36,842 bases of DNA from Fimbriiglobus sp043785105 (GCA_043785105.1 JAYVXO010000178.1:1-36842); one strand, 5' to 3'; shown: positions 25,013 through 33,227, counted from the stretch's first letter. The notes: generated by a model from the letters alone, not told the origin. Translations and numbers: made by a program.

Positions 25013-26469
25013 TGCCGATAGCGTCCCGACGCTACCAAGCCCCCACGGTGAACGGGGCTGTCCTTGCGGAACCATCCCTGGGTGATGTGCCGGCACTGGT
25101 TGCAGCGAACCGGACGGTGTTGGCAAAGTTTAGTGAATTGAGACTGGCAGCACGGCAGGAAGTGCTAGAACTTGCGCGGCAGTACACCGAGAAGGGTAGT
25201 GAAAGCCCACCGACGATCGTCGGTGGGCTTTCGGGGGCTGTCCCATTGCTGTTGTCCGGCCATCAGCCGGAACTTTCCCACCCCGGCGTCTGGGCGAAGA
25301 ACTTCGCCCTGCATGGCATCGCTCAAAACATCGGTGGCCAATCGCTGAATCTCGTCGTTGATAACGACACCCTCAAAACTACCTCATTGAAGTTCCCCAC
25401 GTGGGACAGTCGTGACCCGCGTTCCGTACATCTCGAAACGATACCATTCGATACGAACCGGGTCGAGCAACCCTACGAAGTGCGTGGCGTCGAAGATTAT
25501 GCACTCTTCGAGAGCTTCGCAGAACGGGCCGCGTCGCATTGGCGAAATTGGGGCTACACCCCAATGTTGCCAGAAGTTTGGCAGCAAGTGTTGGATCATC
25601 CCGCACAGACAATTGGCGAACGCATCGCAGCGGTGCGGCGTGCCAAGGAGCGCGAGTGGGGTTGCCATAATCTGGAATTGCCGGTCAGTCAACTCTCGAA
25701 GACGGTTGCGTTTCAGCAATTCGTGCAGCAGATCGGTCAAGATTTGCCTCGCTTCACTGCCATTTACAACGACGCGCTTCATCAGTACCGCAGTGCGAAC
25801 CAAATCCATAGCAAGAACCACCCGGCGCCGGACTTGGAACCGGGCGAAACGCCGTTCTGGCGAATGACGGACGCGGGGCGAACGAAGTTTTTCTTAACTG
25901 GACACGACATCCCCGAGCTTCGTCCGCGTGCGTTGACTCTGACGCTGTTCGCCCGCTTGTTTCTCGGCGACTTGTTCATTCACGGCATCGGCGGCGGCAA
26001 GTACGATGAGGTGACGGACACCATCATCCGCGACTTTTACGGCATCGAACCACCCGCGTTTCAAGTCCTCTCCGCGACCGTCCATTTGCCGCTGCCCACG
26101 TTCCCGACGACCGTAACCGATGTCCTCGCACTGCGCCGCCGCGAACGGGACTTGCACTGGAACCCGCAACGCCATCTAGCTAAACGAGACACCGAATTTG
26201 CCGAAGTGCAATCGCTCGTGAACCGGCACCACCTGCTCGAAGCCGTTGAGCCAAGTGAACCCCGCGATCGCCTCGAACGCTACCGGAAGTTCCGTGAGAT
26301 CAGCGACCAGTTACGGCCGCGTGTCGAAGAGCGGCTGACGGACACGAAACAGTGGCTGACGCGCGCGGTGCAGGAAGCCGCTGCGAACGCCGCGCTCGTG
26401 CGGCGTGATTTCGCCTGGGTGTTGTATCCCGAAGCGATGTTACGCGCGATCATGCAGCAGTTTTTGTAA
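25012..26469 (+). CDS. Uncharacterised protein with GHQPEL and GGGKYD motifs
   Basis: A 485-residue protein I cannot assign to a named family. ATG 25012 overlaps the preceding stop (TAATG), with GGGAG suitably upstream. It is cytoplasmic by sequence. Striking, presumably conserved stretches are LLLSGHQPELSHPGVWAKNF, LNLVVDNDTLKTT, ELRPRALTLTLFARLFLGDL, FIHGIGGGKYDEVTDTIIRD and FYGIEPPAFQVLSATVHLPL. The GHQPEL and HGIGGGKYD parts faintly recall BshC (bacillithiol cysteine ligase), but that is too weak to assert. The C-terminal 130 residues are helical with charged coiled-coil character. A 30-nt palindrome inside the gene (25202-25231) encodes a loop near residues 64-73. Coupling to the glycosyltransferase suggests a shared pathway. 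Confidence 0.8.
   Translation: MPIASRRYQAPTVNGAVLAEPSLGDVPALVAANRTVLAKFSELRLAARQEVLELARQYTEKGSESPPTIVGGLSGAVPLLLSGHQPELSHPGVWAKNFALHGIAQNIGGQSLNLVVDNDTLKTTSLKFPTWDSRDPRSVHLETIPFDTNRVEQPYEVRGVEDYALFESFAERAASHWRNWGYTPMLPEVWQQVLDHPAQTIGERIAAVRRAKEREWGCHNLELPVSQLSKTVAFQQFVQQIGQDLPRFTAIYNDALHQYRSANQIHSKNHPAPDLEPGETPFWRMTDAGRTKFFLTGHDIPELRPRALTLTLFARLFLGDLFIHGIGGGKYDEVTDTIIRDFYGIEPPAFQVLSATVHLPLPTFPTTVTDVLALRRRERDLHWNPQRHLAKRDTEFAEVQSLVNRHHLLEAVEPSEPRDRLERYRKFREISDQLRPRVEERLTDTKQWLTRAVQEAAANAALVRRDFAWVLYPEAMLRAIMQQFL
25202..25231 (+). repeat. Perfect 30-nt palindrome inside a coding sequence
   Basis: AAAGCCCACCGAC pairs with GTCGGTGGGCTTT around GATC, followed by CGGGGG. It differs from the terminator-like palindrome at 12228-12257 by one base per arm and is followed by the same G run. 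It is read in frame as part of the protein at 25012-26469 (ESPPTIVGGLS). Confidence 0.75.
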
Positions 26470-26573
26470 TCTCTTCAACGACGCGATTCCCATCGGCAAT
26501 CGGATGATGTCTCACACTCCACAAAGCCGATATATCTTGTGTATTGTTCGCCCGTTCGTGGTGAGGTTGCGCA

Positions 26574-28475
26574 ATGGATTGGCCGTTCACACGCCGGGGG
26601 TTGCTCGAAGGTGCCACGATTGCGGGGGGGCTAATTGCCGCCAGCGCAGTCGGTTCGCGTACCGTGAGTGCGCGCGGGCTGGTTGACCGCTTGGTCCAGC
26701 AACCGGGGTGGGTGGTTGGCCGATTGACCGGGGCACAGGCTATCGCGGAGTCGTTGAAGCAAGAAGCCGTCGGGTGCGTGTACGGCATTCCGGGTGCGCA
26801 AGAAAACGAACTGTGGGACGAGCTAAAAGCCCGTGAGGTGCCGTACCTGTTGGCGACCCACGAGTTCGCTGCCGCGTGCATGGCCGACGGGTACGCACGC
26901 GCCACCGGGCGCCCCGGCGTGCTGTGCGTCGTCCCCGGTCCTGGGGTGACGAACGCGCTGACCGGGCTTGGGGAAGCGTTGCTGGATTCTTCGCCGATCG
27001 TGGCCATCGTGGGGGACATTGCGAACGGCGACAAGTACCGCTCGTTTCAGGTCCATTCTCTCGACACCGTGGGGTTGTTGAAGCCGGTGACGAAGTGCGT
27101 GTTGCCGGTCACCGACGTGCGGCAAATCCCTTACGCGGTGCGGCAGGCGTTCCGGTTGGCGATGAGCGGCGAGCCGGGGCCGGTGGCCGTGGTCGTGCCG
27201 TTCAACCTGCTCATTGAAGTGGCCGATTTCAAATGTTCGCCGCCCGCCGAACTGCCGTTGCCGTTCAACGACAAAGCCTTTGAGTTAGCAATGGCGTTGC
27301 TGTCGGACCCCGCCCAACGGGTCGGCATTTACGCCGGCTTCGGCTGCATGAACTTCGGCGACTCGCTCACGGCACTGGCTGAACTGTTGCAAGCCCCGGT
27401 CGCCACGAGCGTGTCGGGCAAGGGTGTCATCAACGAAGCGCACCCGTTGGCTGTCGGTTGGGGCTTCGGGCCGCACGGCTCCGAAGTGGCGGAAAAAGCC
27501 TTCAAACATGACCCGCTGCACCCGTTGCGCAGTGGCGTGACGACGCTGCTGGCCATCGGCGTGAAGTTCAGCGAAGTGAGCACCGGCTTCTACGGCAACC
27601 CCCGCCTCAACCACGTGATTCACGTCGATGCGAACGCCAACGTACTGGGTAAGACGCTGCAAACGGACGTGTGCGTTCACGCCGATGCAGGGCTGTTCCT
27701 GGCGAAGGCGCTCGCGTGTGCGGACCGGATTCGCCGCCCGGCTGACCCGGTGTTGACGGGCCAGATTCGCCAGTTGAAAGCGGACCAAGATCGCAAGTTG
27801 TGCGACATTCCACCGGGCAAGTGCGGCCTCGACCCCCTCGCGTTGATTGCCTCCCTCAGGCGACAACTTCCCGAAGACACGCTATTGTTCAGCGATGTGA
27901 CCGCCAGCGAACATCTTGCTGCCGAATACTTCCGGACCACGAAGCAGCGCACCTACTTCAACCCCGTTGATAATCAGGCAATGGGCTGGTCGATCGGCGC
28001 CAGCATCGGCGCCCAACGCGCCTGCCCGACCCGCACGGTGGCGACCCTGACGGGTGATGGTTGCTTCTTGATGGCGATGCAAGAACTGTCCACGGCGGCG
28101 CGGGAGTCGTTGCCGGTGAAGTGCTTCATTTTGGACGATCGCGCGTACCACTACATGCAAATGTTGCAACAGCCCGCCTACCAACGCACCACGGCCACCC
28201 ACTTGGCGAAGCTCGACTACCGTGCCCTGGCGCAAGGCTTCGGCGTGGCGTACCAGGAGATCACCACGGCGGACAATCTGGATGCGTCCGTGTGTGCAGC
28301 ACTTCGCCACGCGGGGCCGGTGCTGGTCCGCGTGGTCACCGATTACAACGACCGCAAAATCCGCTGGATCGAAGCGGTACGCCATCGGTTCGTGAAGGAA
28401 CTAACAGCCGCCCAGAAAGTGCGGTTCTTGTCCCGCGTCGGCACCCGCATGGTGAGCGAGCAGAAAAGCGATTAA
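26574..28475 (+). CDS. Thiamine-diphosphate enzyme with Tat signal (acetolactate-synthase-like)
   Basis: A 633-residue ThDP-dependent enzyme of the acetolactate synthase/pyruvate decarboxylase fold. The N-terminus, FTRRGLLEGATIAGGLIAAS, is a twin-arginine signal, so the protein is probably exported folded with its cofactor. The Pyr domain follows (about 50-230) with catalytic E97 in ATHEFAAACMADGYARATG, then the central domain (YAGFGCMNFGDS; FSEVST), then the PP domain with the ThDP motif GDGCFLMAMQEL (494-505). Where the motif normally ends in two asparagines, this protein has D521-D522 (FILDDRAYHYM); acidic residues can serve as Mg ligands, so loss of activity is not implied. The true reaction is unknown. 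It lies 104 bp after the uncharacterised gene. Confidence 0.9.
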   Translation: MDWPFTRRGLLEGATIAGGLIAASAVGSRTVSARGLVDRLVQQPGWVVGRLTGAQAIAESLKQEAVGCVYGIPGAQENELWDELKAREVPYLLATHEFAAACMADGYARATGRPGVLCVVPGPGVTNALTGLGEALLDSSPIVAIVGDIANGDKYRSFQVHSLDTVGLLKPVTKCVLPVTDVRQIPYAVRQAFRLAMSGEPGPVAVVVPFNLLIEVADFKCSPPAELPLPFNDKAFELAMALLSDPAQRVGIYAGFGCMNFGDSLTALAELLQAPVATSVSGKGVINEAHPLAVGWGFGPHGSEVAEKAFKHDPLHPLRSGVTTLLAIGVKFSEVSTGFYGNPRLNHVIHVDANANVLGKTLQTDVCVHADAGLFLAKALACADRIRRPADPVLTGQIRQLKADQDRKLCDIPPGKCGLDPLALIASLRRQLPEDTLLFSDVTASEHLAAEYFRTTKQRTYFNPVDNQAMGWSIGASIGAQRACPTRTVATLTGDGCFLMAMQELSTAARESLPVKCFILDDRAYHYMQMLQQPAYQRTTATHLAKLDYRALAQGFGVAYQEITTADNLDASVCAALRHAGPVLVRVVTDYNDRKIRWIEAVRHRFVKELTAAQKVRFLSRVGTRMVSEQKSD

Positions 28476-28621
28476 CCACCACGAATAACACAAATAGCAC
28501 GAATGAAATCATAAGAATTACAATGAACTAATGACTTGTAGGTTGATAGCGATTGGCATCAAAGTCGGTACAATTTTGACTTTGCTTGATTCGTTCAATT
28601 CGTGTTATTCGTGGTGGTTAA
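28472..28621. repeat. 9-nt-unit inverted repeat carrying two stop codons
   Basis: Arms of 20 bp at 28472-28491 and 28602-28621 begin with TTAACCACCACGAATAAC and are complementary; the left arm contains ACGAATAAC, ACAAATAGC and ACGAATGAA. The TAA stop of the ThDP enzyme (28473-28475) lies in the left arm and the stop of the convergent ABC-F gene (28618-28620) in the right arm. Confidence 0.85.
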
Positions 28622-30420
28622 CCGTGGCGTTTGGCTTCGAGTTCTTCCCACCTTGCATACAGTTTTTCCACGACTTTTTGCGCCACTTCCAGGGCTTGGC
28701 ACGCGGCGGTGAGGGCGGCATGGCCCTTGGTCGCGGCGGCTTCTACGTTGGCGTGGTGGGTTGTTACTACGGCTTCCGCTGTGTGGATTTTCGCTTCGAT
28801 CTGTTCGAGTTCTTTCTGTTCGTTGTAACTCAACTTCTTGGTTTTGCCGGCGGGTGCTGCTGCCTTCGCAACCGCAGCGGCGGGTTTCAAGAAATCGGTA
28901 GTGGTGCGTTCGTAGGAGGTCAGCCACTGGTTGACGCTGCCGTAACTTGACGCCCCACCGCGACCATCCAGGCCAATCACTTCAGTGCAAAGTCGGTCCA
29001 TTAACTCCCGGTCGTGCGTGACCAGGACCACGGCACCGGGGAACTCCGCGAGGCTATCTTCGAGTACTTCCAGGGCGGGAATGTCCAGGTCGTTCGTGGG
29101 TTCATCGAGCAACAACACGTCCGCCGGGAGCAGCATCAATTGGGCGATGCGGACGCGGGCTTGTTCACCGCCGGAGAGTGTGCCGACGGGCAGGTCGAGT
29201 TGTTCCGCCCGGAACAAAAACTGCTTCGCCCAACCGCCGACGTGAACTTGCCGGTCCCGGTACGTCACGCTGTCCCCGTTCGGGCAGATCGACCGCCGCA
29301 ACGTGAGATTGGGATCGAGGGCCGCGCGACCTTGCTCGAACATCACGACGTGAATTTTATCGGCTTGGGCGACGGTACCCATGTCGGGTGGCATCTCCCC
29401 GGCCAAGACACGCAGCAGGGTACTCTTGCCGCAACCATTGGGACCAAGCAAACCGAGCTTCGTACCGGGCGTGAGCGCGACATCAATCGGCCCGAACAGT
29501 GGCTTGTTGCCGAGCGACTTCGAGATGCCCAGCGCGGTGAGTAGTTTCTTGGTCTGCCGTCCGGTGGAAACGAAATCAATCCCGGCTGCCCCTGTCTGGT
29601 TGGTGCGGTATTTCAACTCCGCTAATTCTTCACGGCGGTCGGCGGCGGCTTCGATGCGAGAACTCGCTTTGCGAGTTCTCGCGCGGGCTTTGTGACCCAG
29701 CCATTCGGTCTCGCGGCGCACTTGGTTGGCGAGCGATTCTTGCGCTTTCGCCTGGGCTTCCATGAACAAATCGCGGTTCTCCGCGTAGTCGTCGTACCCG
29801 CCGGGACTGCGGAACGAACCGCCGGGGTACACCCGATTGATTTCGAGAATGTCGTCGGCCACGGCGCGGAGAAAAGCTCGGTCGTGGGTTGCCACAAGGT
29901 ACCCAAAATTGGCAGCCCGGAGCAGCTTTTCCAGCCACACCACGCCGGGTAAATCGAGGTGGTTGGTCGGCTCGTCGAGCAGTAGCAAGTCGGGCTTGCG
30001 GATCAATTCCTTCGCCAACGACAACCGCTTCCGCCAACCGCCGGACAACGTGTTCGCCAACTGATCCGGGTCATCAAAACCGAACTGCGTGAGCATCTTG
30101 GCGGCACGGGTTTCGCGTTCGTGGTCTTCCAGCGCATCGCTTGCCAGGGCCGCAACCAGCACATCGGTCAACGTCTGGTCTTCACCGAATACATCATCTT
30201 GGGCCACGTAGCCAATTCGGATCCCGCGTCGCAGAGTCCGGGTACCGCTGTCCGTCGGTTCCATTGCGGCCAGTATTTTCAACAGCGTGGATTTCCCGGC
30301 CCCGTTCGGCCCGATCAACCCGACCCGCTCCCCGGCACGCAGGTCAAATGCCAGCCCTTCAAACAGTGGGCGGATGCTGAAACTTTTTGTTAACCCCTGC
30401 ACGCTCAACAAAACACTCAT
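28618..30420 (-). CDS. uup: ABC-F family ATPase, Uup type
   Basis: A 600-residue protein with two ABC ATPase domains and no membrane segment. Domain 1: Walker A GPNGAGKS (37-44), signature LSGGWRKR, Walker B LLLLDEPTNHLD. A linker of charged helices (QAKAQESLANQVRRETEWL) precedes domain 2: Walker A GPNGCGKS near 325-332, LSGGEQAR, VLLLDEPTNDLD. The C-terminal 80 residues form a coiled coil (KKLSYNEQKELEQIEAKI), as in Uup. ABC-F proteins bind the ribosomal E site or, for Uup, have been tied to DNA transposon excision and ribosome biogenesis. All ATP-binding motifs are intact. The family is certain; the Uup subgroup is inferred from the C-terminal coiled coil. It ends inside a hairpin repeat. 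Confidence 0.93.
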   Translation of the reverse strand: MSVLLSVQGLTKSFSIRPLFEGLAFDLRAGERVGLIGPNGAGKSTLLKILAAMEPTDSGTRTLRRGIRIGYVAQDDVFGEDQTLTDVLVAALASDALEDHERETRAAKMLTQFGFDDPDQLANTLSGGWRKRLSLAKELIRKPDLLLLDEPTNHLDLPGVVWLEKLLRAANFGYLVATHDRAFLRAVADDILEINRVYPGGSFRSPGGYDDYAENRDLFMEAQAKAQESLANQVRRETEWLGHKARARTRKASSRIEAAADRREELAELKYRTNQTGAAGIDFVSTGRQTKKLLTALGISKSLGNKPLFGPIDVALTPGTKLGLLGPNGCGKSTLLRVLAGEMPPDMGTVAQADKIHVVMFEQGRAALDPNLTLRRSICPNGDSVTYRDRQVHVGGWAKQFLFRAEQLDLPVGTLSGGEQARVRIAQLMLLPADVLLLDEPTNDLDIPALEVLEDSLAEFPGAVVLVTHDRELMDRLCTEVIGLDGRGGASSYGSVNQWLTSYERTTTDFLKPAAAVAKAAAPAGKTKKLSYNEQKELEQIEAKIHTAEAVVTTHHANVEAAATKGHAALTAACQALEVAQKVVEKLYARWEELEAKRHG

Positions 30421-30546
30421 TCGCCACCCACCGTGAAAAGTCCAGCCACGCCAGGATTGACGCTCTCTTTATCCTATTGGTTCGGGCAACCGGGTTGGGC
30501 GTGATTCTGGTTAGTGGATTTTAACACCAATCATGAACCTAACTGG

Positions 30547-30752
30547 CTTTGTGCCCTGAAGGGGCACCGGGATGTAGCCACGGGTGGAGCGAAGCGCAAC
30601 CCGTGGACAGTGACATCCCATTGTTACTCGCCCTGGAGGGGCGAAGGAATTCCGCTGCCCCTTCAGGGCAGTTGAGTTTGGGGGAGTTTGTTCCACGGGT
30701 TACGCGAAGCGCTCCACCCGTGGCTACATCCCGTGACCGCTACGCGGCCAGA
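30547..30752 (-). repeat. Dispersed ~205-bp palindromic element, copy 2 (reverse)
   Basis: The reverse complement of copy 1 at 13981-14186, with the same ends: GTGCCCTGAAGGGGCACCGG on the left and GACCGC-TAC-GCGG on the right. It occupies half of the 402-bp spacer between the divergent uup and M41-like genes; the remaining bases show no named feature. Confidence 0.8.
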
Positions 30753-30822
30753 AAACCAGAAACACTTTCCCATCATCTTCTTGGACGATTGTTTCAAATC
30801 TTTTATCAACTAAACTGCCCAC

Positions 30823-31305
30823 ATGGACCCTACCGCGCCGCAACCCCAATTCGACCCCGCGACGGCGTATCACGAAGCGGGCCATGCGGTCATGGCGTTG
30901 GCGTTGGGGCGGCCGGTGCATCGCGTCAGCGTGTTGCCGAACGCGGCGCGGTTGGGGCAGTGTGAATTTCGCAAAGGTGTGCAACGTCCCTCCGACGACT
31001 GGATCGAAACGGAGATTCTGATTTCGCTCGCCGGCCTTGCTGCGGAAGCACGTCACACGGGGCGATATGCCTACGACGGGGCGGGGCGGGATTTGAAATA
31101 CGTCCGCAAGTTGGCCTTGATCCGGGCGAGTGAGCGAAGCGTGGAACGACTCGAACGGCGAATGCTAGCAAAAACTGAAAATATTTTGGCCGACGAACAA
31201 CACTGGTGGGCCGTGGAGCTAATCGCCGCAGAACTCCTGAAATGTGGGCAAATCAGCGGGCGGGCGGCGATCCATTTCTTCGCCCTCGCCACTCACGATC
31301 AGTAA
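30823..31305 (+). CDS. Standalone M41 (FtsH-type) peptidase domain protein
   Basis: A 160-residue protein consisting only of an FtsH-like peptidase domain. The zinc-binding motif is in TAYHEAGHAVMALALG (H17, E18, H21), and the third ligand is probably D90 in YDGAGRDLKYV, matching the GAxxD of FtsH. The region LISLAGLAAEARHTG corresponds to FtsH's ligand-proximal helix. There is no AAA+ ATPase domain and no membrane segment, so it cannot unfold substrates itself. It may be a soluble zinc peptidase acting on unstructured substrates, or act with a separate ATPase. ATG 30823 has no strong ribosome site. It is divergent from uup and followed by the DEAD-box gene. Confidence 0.8.
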   Translation: MDPTAPQPQFDPATAYHEAGHAVMALALGRPVHRVSVLPNAARLGQCEFRKGVQRPSDDWIETEILISLAGLAAEARHTGRYAYDGAGRDLKYVRKLALIRASERSVERLERRMLAKTENILADEQHWWAVELIAAELLKCGQISGRAAIHFFALATHDQ

Positions 31306-31400
31306 TTTTTTCGCCCGATCTTCGGCCAAGACCGTCCAACATTGCTATAGTAGTGGTGTGTTGGCTCCGCCTGAGGTGTCTGTGCGGCTGTGTCCGCGGG

Positions 31401-31447
31401 CCAGGTTTTTGCCAACCTGGTTATGCACCGTGCCGGGTTTTTCCCGG
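31401..31447 (+). promoter_or_regulatory. Two consecutive hairpins in the helicase leader
   Basis: CCAGGTT/AACCTGG (31401-31420) and CCGGG/CCCGG with a TTTTT loop (31433-31447) lie just before the helicase ATG at 31466. TATAGT at 31346-31351 may be a -10 box, giving a structured leader of about 110 nt. Helicase genes of this family are often controlled through such leaders; here that is inference. Confidence 0.4.
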
Positions 31448-31465
31448 TCGAAAGGCTATTGAAGA

Positions 31466-33193
31466 ATGAGCGACACTGTTGCCGTCGAACCCGCCAATGG
31501 GTTTGCGGCCTTGGGTTTATTGCCACGTTTGCTGGAATCACTCGTTAAGCTCGGCTACACCGAACCCACTCCGATCCAACGCGAAGCCATCCCCCCACTG
31601 CTCGAAGGCAGAGATCTCATCGGTCTCGCTGCGACTGGGACCGGGAAGACGGCGGCGTTTGCTTTCCCGCTGATTCAACGAATTTCATCCCAACCGAAGA
31701 ACCGCAAGCAGCCCAACACGTTGATCCTCGTTCCCACCAGGGAACTGGCGAATCAAGTGGCGGCGGCCCTGGATAAGTATGGCCGTCCGCTCGGGGTTAG
31801 CTCCGTGGCGATCTACGGCGGTGCGGGGTTCAGCGACCAAGTTCGCACGCTTCGTCAGGGTGTTGATGTTGTTGTTGCCACGCCGGGCCGTGCCCTCGAC
31901 CACATCCGTCGCGGTACGCTGAAACTGGACACCGTTTCGACGGTCATTCTCGACGAAGCCGACGAAATGTTGGACATGGGCTTCGCCGATGACCTTGATG
32001 CCATCCTCGGGGCGACCCCGAGTGACCGGCAGACCGCGCTGTTCTCCGCGACGATGCCGCCACGCATTGCGTCGATTGCGAACAAGCACTTGAAGAACCC
32101 GATCCGCCTCGAAATGGCTCGCCCGGTGTTGGCCGCTGGCGAAGCCCCGAAGGTTCGGCAAACGGTGTACTTCGTGAACCGCGATCACAAGTCTGCCGCC
32201 GTCGCCCGGCTACTGGATTACGAACTTCCCGCCTCCGTGATCGTGTTCTGTCGCACGCGGTCCGAAGCGGACATCCTCGCGGACGACCTGAACGGTCGGG
32301 GCTATCGTCCGGAATCGTTGCACGGCGGGTTGTCCCAGGATCAACGCGAACGGGTGATGAAGAAGTTCCGCAGCGGTGCGACGAACTTGTTGATCGCTAC
32401 CGATGTTGCGGCACGGGGTCTCGACATCGGCCACTTGTCGCACGTGATTAACTTCCACGTGCCGCAGACGGGTGAGACTTACGTTCACCGGATCGGTCGG
32501 GTTGGCCGGGCCGGGCGCGAAGGCGTCGCCATCACCATCGCTGAAACCCGCGAACAGCACATGTTGCGGAACATCGAACGTAGCACGAAAAACAAGATCA
32601 CCACCGAACGCATTCCGAACCCGGCTGAACTGCAAGTCAAGCGGATCGAACGCACCCGCGAAGCGATTCGGGCGGCGGCCAAGTTGGGCGGCCTCGACGA
32701 ATTCAAGGCGGCCCTCGAGCCGCTGATCGGCGAATTCAACCTCGTCGATCTCGCGTTGGCCGCTACGAAACTCGCCAACCAAGCCGGTCGGCCCGACGAC
32801 AGCGACGAAGAGAATATCCCCGTCCCACAAATGCGCGACAACAACTCTCGCAGCGGCCCGCCGATGCGGGACAACAACGGCCCACGTGATGCCGGTCGCC
32901 CACCAGCCCGTTCGGGTGGCCCCGGTCCACGCGGTGCCGCTCGTGGCATGGCCCGGCTGTTCATCAGCGCCGGCCGCGATGTCGGCGTGAACCGCCGCGA
33001 TCTGGTGATGGCAATCGAAAGCGAAGTCGGTCTCGGTTCCCGCGACATCGGCCCGATCGAAGTCGCCGAACGGTTCTCCCTCGTGGACGTGCCGGACGAA
33101 GTCGCCGATCAGGCCATCGAAGCCCTGCAAGGCATCCGCCTCAAAGGTCGCAAAGTCATGGTCCGCCGCGACCGCGCGATGGGGTCCGTGTAA
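31466..33193 (+). CDS. deaD: DEAD-box RNA helicase (DeaD/CsdA type)
   Basis: A 575-residue ATP-dependent RNA helicase. Motifs in order: Q motif GYTEPTPIQREAIPP, Walker A AATGTGKT (54-61), PTRELA, TPGR, DEAD in ILDEADEMLDMGF, SAT, then in domain 2 IVFCRTRSEAD, ATDVAARGLDI and HRIGRVGRAGR. A C-terminal helical extension and a disordered linker rich in Arg, Asn, Gly and Pro (PPMRDNNGPRDAGRPPARSG) lead to a DbpA-like RNA-binding domain at about 492-568 (ARLFISAGRDVGVNRRDLV; IRLKGRKVMVRRDR). It likely assists ribosome assembly, mRNA turnover or cold adaptation. The gene is monocistronic by its flanks: leader hairpins before it and a strong terminator after it. GAAGA precedes ATG 31466. Confidence 0.95.
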   Translation: MSDTVAVEPANGFAALGLLPRLLESLVKLGYTEPTPIQREAIPPLLEGRDLIGLAATGTGKTAAFAFPLIQRISSQPKNRKQPNTLILVPTRELANQVAAALDKYGRPLGVSSVAIYGGAGFSDQVRTLRQGVDVVVATPGRALDHIRRGTLKLDTVSTVILDEADEMLDMGFADDLDAILGATPSDRQTALFSATMPPRIASIANKHLKNPIRLEMARPVLAAGEAPKVRQTVYFVNRDHKSAAVARLLDYELPASVIVFCRTRSEADILADDLNGRGYRPESLHGGLSQDQRERVMKKFRSGATNLLIATDVAARGLDIGHLSHVINFHVPQTGETYVHRIGRVGRAGREGVAITIAETREQHMLRNIERSTKNKITTERIPNPAELQVKRIERTREAIRAAAKLGGLDEFKAALEPLIGEFNLVDLALAATKLANQAGRPDDSDEENIPVPQMRDNNSRSGPPMRDNNGPRDAGRPPARSGGPGPRGAARGMARLFISAGRDVGVNRRDLVMAIESEVGLGSRDIGPIEVAERFSLVDVPDEVADQAIEALQGIRLKGRKVMVRRDRAMGSV

Positions 33194-33227
33194 GTTCAGA
33201 GGTCGTGTGCAGTAAACAGGAAGCCGC

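Noticed and set aside
25012..26469. Calling the 485-residue protein BshC
   Set aside because: Only two short motifs recall it; the usual BshC N-terminal nucleotide-binding text is not visible and no other bacillithiol gene is present.
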